Shown here: positions 57,160-64,000 of the stretch, piece by piece | Layout of the letters: every line of letters starts with the position of its first letter | How positions within the stretch are numbered: position 1 is the stretch's first letter | Assembly: GCF_001931685.1 (NCBI RefSeq) | Contig: NZ_MOOY01000006.1 | Span: 310,001-374,000, forward strand | Direction of reading: 5' to 3' | DNA: 64,000 nucleotides | From: Pararhizobium arenae | Lineage (GTDB): Bacteria; Pseudomonadota; Alphaproteobacteria; Rhizobiales; Rhizobiaceae | Made by a program: the position numbers and the translations under genes | Notes under the pieces: generated by a model | Seen by the model: only the letters and a program-made list of their open reading frames with translations | Databases searched by the model: none | Told to the model about the DNA's origin: nothing

Positions 57160-58269
57160 ATGGATTTCAGCCTGCACAGGATCGGTTTTTCCGATTTGCC
57201 CGGTTGGCGCGATGATGATCCGAGCGGGCTGATCGGAGCGCTGGCCCGCTGTCATCGGCAGGTGGTTTCCGTCAAGCCGCACAAGACCGGGTTGCTCGGC
57301 GTCACCTCCGCTGATTTGCTGCCCGCTTACAAGGCGGCCAGCGCTGCGGGAAGCATGGATGCAGCGCTGGCGAGGGCGTTTTTTGAAAACCTTTTCGTCC
57401 CCTTCGCAATTCGACTTCGCAGCGGCGAACAGGGTTTCGTGACCGGCTTCTATGAGCCCGAGGTGGATGTCCGGTCCGAGCCGGATGCAGATTTCCGTTT
57501 TCCTTTCTACCGACGCCCGGATGATCTCGTTGATGTCGATGACAGCAATCGTCCGGACGGCATGGATCCTTATTTCGCGTTCGGTCGTCTGCGAGAGGGC
57601 GTCGTTGACGAGTATCCGGACCGACGCGCGATCGAACAAGGCTACCTGAACGGCAAGGGGCTTGAGATCGCCTATGCCCGGTCGATCGTCGATGTCTTTT
57701 TCGCCCATGTTCAGGGAGCTGCACGGCTCGTCTTTCCTGACGGAAAACTTATCCGCGTGACCTACGCCGCCAAGACCGGGCACCCTTTCTCCGGTATCGG
57801 AAAGCTTCTGATTGATCGCGGTGAGATCGACCCGAAGACGGTGTCGATGCAGAACATCCGTCAATGGCTGACGGATCATCCGAGCCGGGTTGATGAGGTG
57901 CTCTGGCACAATCGCTCCTTCATCTTTTTTCGCGAGGCAGAGGTCGATGATACGAAGCTTGGGCCTATTGCTGCGGCAAAGGTCGCGCTTGAACCCGGGC
58001 GTTCCCTGGCGGTGGATCGCACCATCCACACATTCGGCGTACCTTTCTTCATCAGCAGCGATACCCTGCTGCATATCGACGGCGGCAAGCCATTCAGGAA
58101 ACTGATGCTGGCGCTCGATACGGGGTCGGCAATTACCGGCCCCGCTAGGGGCGATATCTTCACAGGATCAGGTGATGAGGCTGGCCGGCTGGCCGGATCG
58201 GTCCGCAACAGCGCGGATTTTTTTGTCTTCATCCCTACCGCTGCGGCAGTACGATACGGCCATGGCTAA
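57160..58269 (+). CDS. mltA: Membrane-bound lytic murein transglycosylase A
   Basis: Peptidoglycan-cleaving transglycosylase of 369 residues. It shows MltA-type GFYEPEVDVRSEPDADFRFP, YFAFGRLREGVVDEYPDRRAI and RVTYAAKTGHPFSGIGKLLID, then the 3D (double-psi barrel) domain with ALDTGSAITGPARGDIF, which bears the catalytic Asp. No signal peptide or lipobox is visible at the annotated start, unusual for an enzyme that acts in the periplasm, so the start or the export route is uncertain. Its stop overlaps the smr start by 8 bp. Confidence 0.9.
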   Translation: MDFSLHRIGFSDLPGWRDDDPSGLIGALARCHRQVVSVKPHKTGLLGVTSADLLPAYKAASAAGSMDAALARAFFENLFVPFAIRLRSGEQGFVTGFYEPEVDVRSEPDADFRFPFYRRPDDLVDVDDSNRPDGMDPYFAFGRLREGVVDEYPDRRAIEQGYLNGKGLEIAYARSIVDVFFAHVQGAARLVFPDGKLIRVTYAAKTGHPFSGIGKLLIDRGEIDPKTVSMQNIRQWLTDHPSRVDEVLWHNRSFIFFREAEVDDTKLGPIAAAKVALEPGRSLAVDRTIHTFGVPFFISSDTLLHIDGGKPFRKLMLALDTGSAITGPARGDIFTGSGDEAGRLAGSVRNSADFFVFIPTAAAVRYGHG

Positions 58270-58828
58270 GGATCGCAAGCTTACCGGCGAAGACCGTATC
58301 CTCTGGGGCAAGGTTGCGCGCACGACGCGCCCGCTGCCCGGCCGCATGGAAGATCTCGTTCAGTTTGAGGAGCCGGTCGAGCAAGAGCCGGCAGCTCTCC
58401 CTGAGCCGATTAAGGTCAAGGAGGGCAGGTCCCTTTCGAAAGCCTTCAGTTCGGCACCGGAACCTGCAAAGCCGACCGCACATCGGCATCATCCGCTGGA
58501 AAAGCCGGTCAAGAAAAAGCTGTCGCGAGGCCATCTGCAGCTCGAAGCGCGCATCGATCTTCATGGCATGATCCAGAGTGAGGCTCATGGCTTTCTCCTG
58601 CAATTCCTGATCCGGGCACACGAACGCGGATTGCGCCATGTGCTGGTGATCACCGGCAAAGGCACGTCGCTCGGCAGCGAGGGTGCTCTGAAGCGCGCCG
58701 TACCTATGTGGTTCTCGCTGCCGGAATTCCGCCACCTGATTTCCTCTTACGAGCCTGCAGCGCGAACCCATGGCGGAGACGGGGCGCTTTACGTTCGTCT
58801 CTCCCGCCCGAAGGGAACAGCGCCTTGA
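58262..58828 (+). CDS. Smr domain protein
   Basis: A 188-residue protein with a C-terminal Smr domain (about 95-186), as in MutS2 and small DNA/RNA endonucleases. The motifs ARIDLHGMIQSEAHGFLLQF and VLVITGKGTSLGSEG (the TGKG loop) are intact. The N-terminal half is basic and low complexity, probably disordered. Nuclease function is inferred from the fold. ATG 58262 overlaps mltA by 8 bp, and its stop overlaps the next start as TTGA. Confidence 0.88.
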   Translation: MAKDRKLTGEDRILWGKVARTTRPLPGRMEDLVQFEEPVEQEPAALPEPIKVKEGRSLSKAFSSAPEPAKPTAHRHHPLEKPVKKKLSRGHLQLEARIDLHGMIQSEAHGFLLQFLIRAHERGLRHVLVITGKGTSLGSEGALKRAVPMWFSLPEFRHLISSYEPAARTHGGDGALYVRLSRPKGTAP

Positions 58829-59202
58829 CGCCCTTCGGCGAGGCAATGCACCGGCTGCGGCAGAAGAAGGGGGTGTCGCAGAAACAGATGGCCGCTGCCA
58901 TCGGTGTTTCGGCGGCCTATCTTTCGGCGCTCGAGCATGGCAAGCGCGGTCAGCCGAGTTTCGACTTCCTGCAAAGGGTGGCTGGTTATTTCAACGTCAT
59001 ATGGGATGAGGCGGAGGAATTGTTCGGTCTGGCCGCGCTCTCCGACCCGAAAGTGGTGCTCGATACGTCCGGCTTATCCGCCGCCCATACCGCCTTTGCC
59101 AACAAGCTCGCGGCACGAATTCGCAGTCTGCCGGAGGAAACCATCGCGGCTATGGAAGAAGTTTTGGAAATCACATGTTTTCCTGATAAGGAACGTGGAT
59201 GA
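58825..59202 (+). CDS. XRE-type helix-turn-helix regulator
   Basis: A 125-residue DNA-binding protein with an N-terminal Cro/C1-type HTH (about 4-60: EAMHRLRQKKGVSQKQMAAA, then IGVSAAYLSALEHGKRGQPS). The C-terminal half has a conserved-looking LAARIRSLPEETIAAMEEV helix but no known ligand domain. The start is TTG 58825, overlapping the Smr stop as TTGA, with AAGGGA upstream. It lies just before gyrB; its targets are unknown and need not include gyrB. Confidence 0.82.
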   Translation: MTPFGEAMHRLRQKKGVSQKQMAAAIGVSAAYLSALEHGKRGQPSFDFLQRVAGYFNVIWDEAEELFGLAALSDPKVVLDTSGLSAAHTAFANKLAARIRSLPEETIAAMEEVLEITCFPDKERG

Positions 59203-59288
59203 TCCCCTGTTTTCTGCCGGTTTTGCCACCGCGGGATTTGGAAGCGCCCACAGTTTCCCTATATTCACAAAAGCCGTGGAACGGGTGA

Positions 59289-61778
<2,490 letters not shown>

Positions 61779-61800
61779 TCAAATATCTCTCGCAGAGACG

Positions 61801-61829
61801 AAAATGGCGCCCGTGGAGGCGCCATTTTT
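61801..61829. terminator. Bidirectional terminator between gyrB and nitroreductase genes
   Basis: AAAATGGCGCC (61801-61811) pairs with GGCGCCATTTT (61818-61828), a perfect 11-bp stem with a 6-base loop and a T-run. Confidence 0.87.
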
Positions 61830-61842
61830 GTTGTTGGACCGC

Positions 61843-62442
61843 TTATTCCGCGATGAACTTGCCGTTGAAGGCAATTTCCGAAAGGCGCCGGCGCGGGCTC
61901 GGCGTTTCGCGGGCCTGCAGATAGTCCGGCAGCTGAGCTTTGTCGCCGAGGCGGCCGATGGCGGCAGCGGCCTCGATACGATAGCCCTCCGGGATTCCAA
62001 GAACCTCGGCAGCCTTGTCGAAATGAATACCGGTCATGCCATGGGCCTGAAAGCCCGAGATTGCGGCCTGCGCGGCAATTGCACCCCAGGCGGCGCCGGT
62101 ATCGAAGCTATGGCTGTAGGAGAGTTTTTCTTCCATGGTGCCGGGCGCTGCGAAATGTGTTTTTGAAACGATCAGTACCAGTGCCGAAGCGCTGGAAGCC
62201 CAGCTCTGGTTAAAGTCGTTGAGAAGAGGAAGAAGCGTGTTCCATTCTTCCGAGCCGCGCAGAGCGTAGACGAAGCGCCAGGGCTGGGAATTGAAGGCGG
62301 AAGGTGCCCAACGGCCAGCTTCGAGAATGGTGAGCAGTTCCTGTTCGGAGATAACATCACCGTTGTAGGCGCGGGGAGACCAACGGTTCAGAAAGACCGG
62401 AGAAATCGGGTAATCGGCCTGGCGTTGATTGCTGGCAGTCAT
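61843..62442 (-). CDS. Nitroreductase-family oxidoreductase
   Basis: A 199-residue FMN-binding protein of the nitroreductase fold. LNRWSPRAYNGDVISEQEL is the conserved FMN-phosphate region, SAFNSQPWRFVYALR the second flavin motif and GAAWGAIAAQAAISGFQAHG the core helix. The substrate is unknown; relatives reduce nitroaromatics, quinones or flavins, or act in dehalogenation. It converges with gyrB and is divergent from gabD across a 372-bp gap. Confidence 0.85.
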   Translation of the reverse strand: MTASNQRQADYPISPVFLNRWSPRAYNGDVISEQELLTILEAGRWAPSAFNSQPWRFVYALRGSEEWNTLLPLLNDFNQSWASSASALVLIVSKTHFAAPGTMEEKLSYSHSFDTGAAWGAIAAQAAISGFQAHGMTGIHFDKAAEVLGIPEGYRIEAAAAIGRLGDKAQLPDYLQARETPSPRRRLSEIAFNGKFIAE

Positions 62443-62814
62443 GATGACGTTCCTGTCTGAGCATGCGGGACAAATGCCCTGACCACGCGGAGTTGATCAT
62501 TCGGGAGCGCGCGGTTTCCGAGATCGCGCTTCGCCCTATATTGAGTTGGTATCGGCGCAGAAGGTGGGAGGAGCTTCAGCGCGCCGATCGCACGGGATCG
62601 TTGCTGCTTGAGCAGACGCATGTGCGGGCTCTATCGATATAGCGATCAGGCCCATCGCCGTAAGGCACCGTTTCAGCGATAGACTGTTTCCAGATTGTGA
62701 CCAATCCGACGTGTCGCGTAACCCGTAAGACGCTGAAAATTCCACACCGAGACAATTGTCTTCTGGCATAAAAAAATTGTATAAGTTCTGTAGATTTTAA
62801 TCGAGGATCGCCCT
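62443..62814. other. Nitroreductase-gabD intergenic region
   Basis: This 372-bp gap holds no convincing gene. It contains a perfect 10-bp palindrome, GACAATTGTC (62751-62760), about 55 bp before gabD, and an AT-rich stretch nearer the start. A 77-codon frame on the minus strand (62536-62769) has no ribosome site or recognisable sequence, so I left it out. Confidence 0.55.
62751..62760. promoter_or_regulatory. Perfect palindrome upstream of gabD, possible operator
   Basis: GACAATTGTC, a perfect 10-bp palindrome about 55 bp upstream of the gabD start, next to an AT-rich tract. A plausible repressor site by position; no regulator is adjacent and the short length makes chance possible. Confidence 0.3.
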
Positions 62815-64000
62815 ATGCCCGTTTCCCTGAAAGACCCGTCCCTCTTCCGTCAGGCCGCGCTCGTCGGCGAAAACTGGATCGAGACGGATCCAAAGAACGC
62901 AATCGAGGTCAATAATCCCGCAACCGGTGAGATTATCGGTCGGGTGCCGAAGCTGGGTGCTGCTGAAACCAAGACGGCGATCGAAGCTGCTCAGGTTGCC
63001 CAGAAGGGCTGGGCGGCCAAAACCGCCAAGGAGCGCGCCGCAATCCTGCGCAAGTGGTTTGACCTTATGATCGAAAACAAAGACGATCTTGGTCGCATCC
63101 TGACGCTTGAGCAGGGCAAGCCGCTTGCTGAGGCAACGGGTGAGATCGTTTACGGTGCGAGCTTTATCGAGTGGTTCGCGGAAGAAGGCCGCCGGATCTA
63201 TGGCGATCTCATCCCCGGCCACCAGCCGGACAAGCGCATCATGGTCATGAAGCAGCCCATCGGCGTCGTCGCGGCGATCACGCCGTGGAATTTCCCAAAC
63301 GCCATGATCACCCGCAAGGCCGGTCCGGCTTTTGCAGCGGGCTGCGCCATGGTTCTGAAACCTGCGTCGCAGACACCGTTCTCGGCAATTGCGATCGCTG
63401 TTCTTGCGGAGCGGGCTGGCCTGCCGAAGGGTCTTTTCAGCGTGATCACCGGCTCGGCCGCAGCGATTGGCGGCGAAATGACGGAAAACCCGGTCGTTCG
63501 CAAGCTGACCTTCACCGGCTCGACCGAAATCGGTGCCCAACTTTACAAGCAAAGCGCCCCCACCATCAAGAAGCTGGGCCTTGAACTCGGCGGCAATGCG
63601 CCTTTCATCGTCTTCGACGATGCCGATCTTGACGCCGCCGTCGAAGGTGCTCTCATCGCCAAGTTTCGTAACAACGGACAGACCTGCGTCTGCGCCAACC
63701 GGATTTATGTTCAGGACGGTGTTTATGACGCCTTTTCTGAAAAGCTGGCAAAGGCAGTTGGCAAATTGAAAACCGGCAACGGTTTCGATGAAGGGGTGAT
63801 CCTTGGACCGCTGATCGACAAGCCGGCTCTCGAAAAGGTCGAGGAGCATGTTGCCGACGCTTTAAACAAAGGAGCTCGTGTCCTCCAGGGCGGCAAGCCG
63901 CATGCGCTGGGCGGCACCTTCTATGAAGCAACCATTCTGGTGGACGTTACGCCCGAAATGGCTGTCGCCCGCGAAGAAACCTTTGGTCCGCTCGCACCGC
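62815..64000 (+). CDS. gabD: NAD(P)-dependent succinate-semialdehyde dehydrogenase, 3' end cut by window
   Basis: Oxidises succinate semialdehyde to succinate, the last step of GABA catabolism. The visible 395 residues (of about 485) begin MPVSLKDPSLFRQAALVGEN with GENWIE typical of GabD, then AAITPWNFPNAMITRKAGPA (NAD site), catalytic Glu in LELGGNAPFI and catalytic Cys in RNNGQTCVCANR. The double-cysteine TCVC is usual for GabD. GAGG lies eight bases before ATG 62815. The reading frame is open at 64000, so the C-terminus is missing. Other aldehyde dehydrogenases are less likely. Confidence 0.93.
   Translation, partial: MPVSLKDPSLFRQAALVGENWIETDPKNAIEVNNPATGEIIGRVPKLGAAETKTAIEAAQVAQKGWAAKTAKERAAILRKWFDLMIENKDDLGRILTLEQGKPLAEATGEIVYGASFIEWFAEEGRRIYGDLIPGHQPDKRIMVMKQPIGVVAAITPWNFPNAMITRKAGPAFAAGCAMVLKPASQTPFSAIAIAVLAERAGLPKGLFSVITGSAAAIGGEMTENPVVRKLTFTGSTEIGAQLYKQSAPTIKKLGLELGGNAPFIVFDDADLDAAVEGALIAKFRNNGQTCVCANRIYVQDGVYDAFSEKLAKAVGKLKTGNGFDEGVILGPLIDKPALEKVEEHVADALNKGARVLQGGKPHALGGTFYEATILVDVTPEMAVAREETFGPLAP

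Noticed and set aside
56419..58074. 551-codon open frame opposite timA and mltA
   Set aside because: Runs across two real genes and their junction; no conserved motifs.
62536..62769. 77-codon minus-strand frame upstream of gabD
   Set aside because: No ribosome site and no recognisable sequence; spans the palindrome and likely regulatory DNA.

Overview
This window is a stretch of main chromosome from an alphaproteobacterium, almost certainly a member of the Rhizobiaceae (Agrobacterium/Rhizobium-like). Evidence: moderately high GC; rhizobial promoters of the CTTGNC-N17-CTATNN type; very large NAD-glutamate dehydrogenase; TrcR (DUF1013) and FxsA/TimA genes; and the gene order hemE | origin | PPDK regulator-maf-aroE-coaE-dnaQ-secB-fxsA-timA-mltA-smr-HTH-gyrB, the arrangement known around the rhizobial replication origin. 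No insertion sequence, prophage, integrase or CRISPR array was seen. Genes are dense and mostly housekeeping.

Layout. 0-4 kb (minus): rplU-rpmA, two coupled GNAT acetyltransferases, obgE and a truncated proB. 4.2-5.7 kb: tRNA-Ser(CGA) and a BaiN-type flavoprotein. 5.7-9.7 kb (minus): an eptA-response regulator-histidine kinase unit, ordered as in the E. coli eptA-basR-basS operon, preceded by a 26-codon small ORF with a strong ribosome binding site. 9.9-18.7 kb: leuB, a PAP2 phosphatase, an unknown two-helix membrane protein, an unusual MHS-type transporter, asd with what looks like a Lys/Thr leader-peptide attenuator, a lytic transglycosylase, beta-carbonic anhydrase and pyridoxal kinase. 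19-25 kb: NAD-glutamate dehydrogenase and a UMF1-family transporter. 25-31 kb (minus): htpX-rsmB-heparinase-like-purH. 31-38 kb: an SDHAF4 homologue, a thermonuclease-like protein, acs, trcR, prpE and the YggS-type PLP protein. 38-42 kb (plus): leuS-lptE-holA.

42-51 kb (minus) is the leading-strand block left of the origin: hemE-hemJ-rho-mnmE-mnmG-rsmG-parA-parB. The 404-bp gap 51129-51532 between hemE and the PPDK regulator has an AT-rich side, a cluster of DnaA-box-like 9-mers (one perfect) and several GANTC sites. Gene orientation switches there, so I read it as oriC. Five 14-bp parS-like sites (two perfect) lie at 16.1, 31.4, 44.6, 46.5 and 53.0 kb, consistent with ParB-parS segregation. 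51.5-62 kb (mostly plus) is the right arm to gyrB, followed by a nitroreductase and a truncated gabD.

The best candidates for undescribed biology are regulatory: a 39-codon leader ORF ending in a Lys/Thr run upstream of asd, with its own promoter and two mutually exclusive hairpins; a 36-codon upstream ORF whose stop overlaps a rho start codon as ATGA; and the small ORF upstream of eptA. These are readings by eye; no alignment, folding or database search was run.
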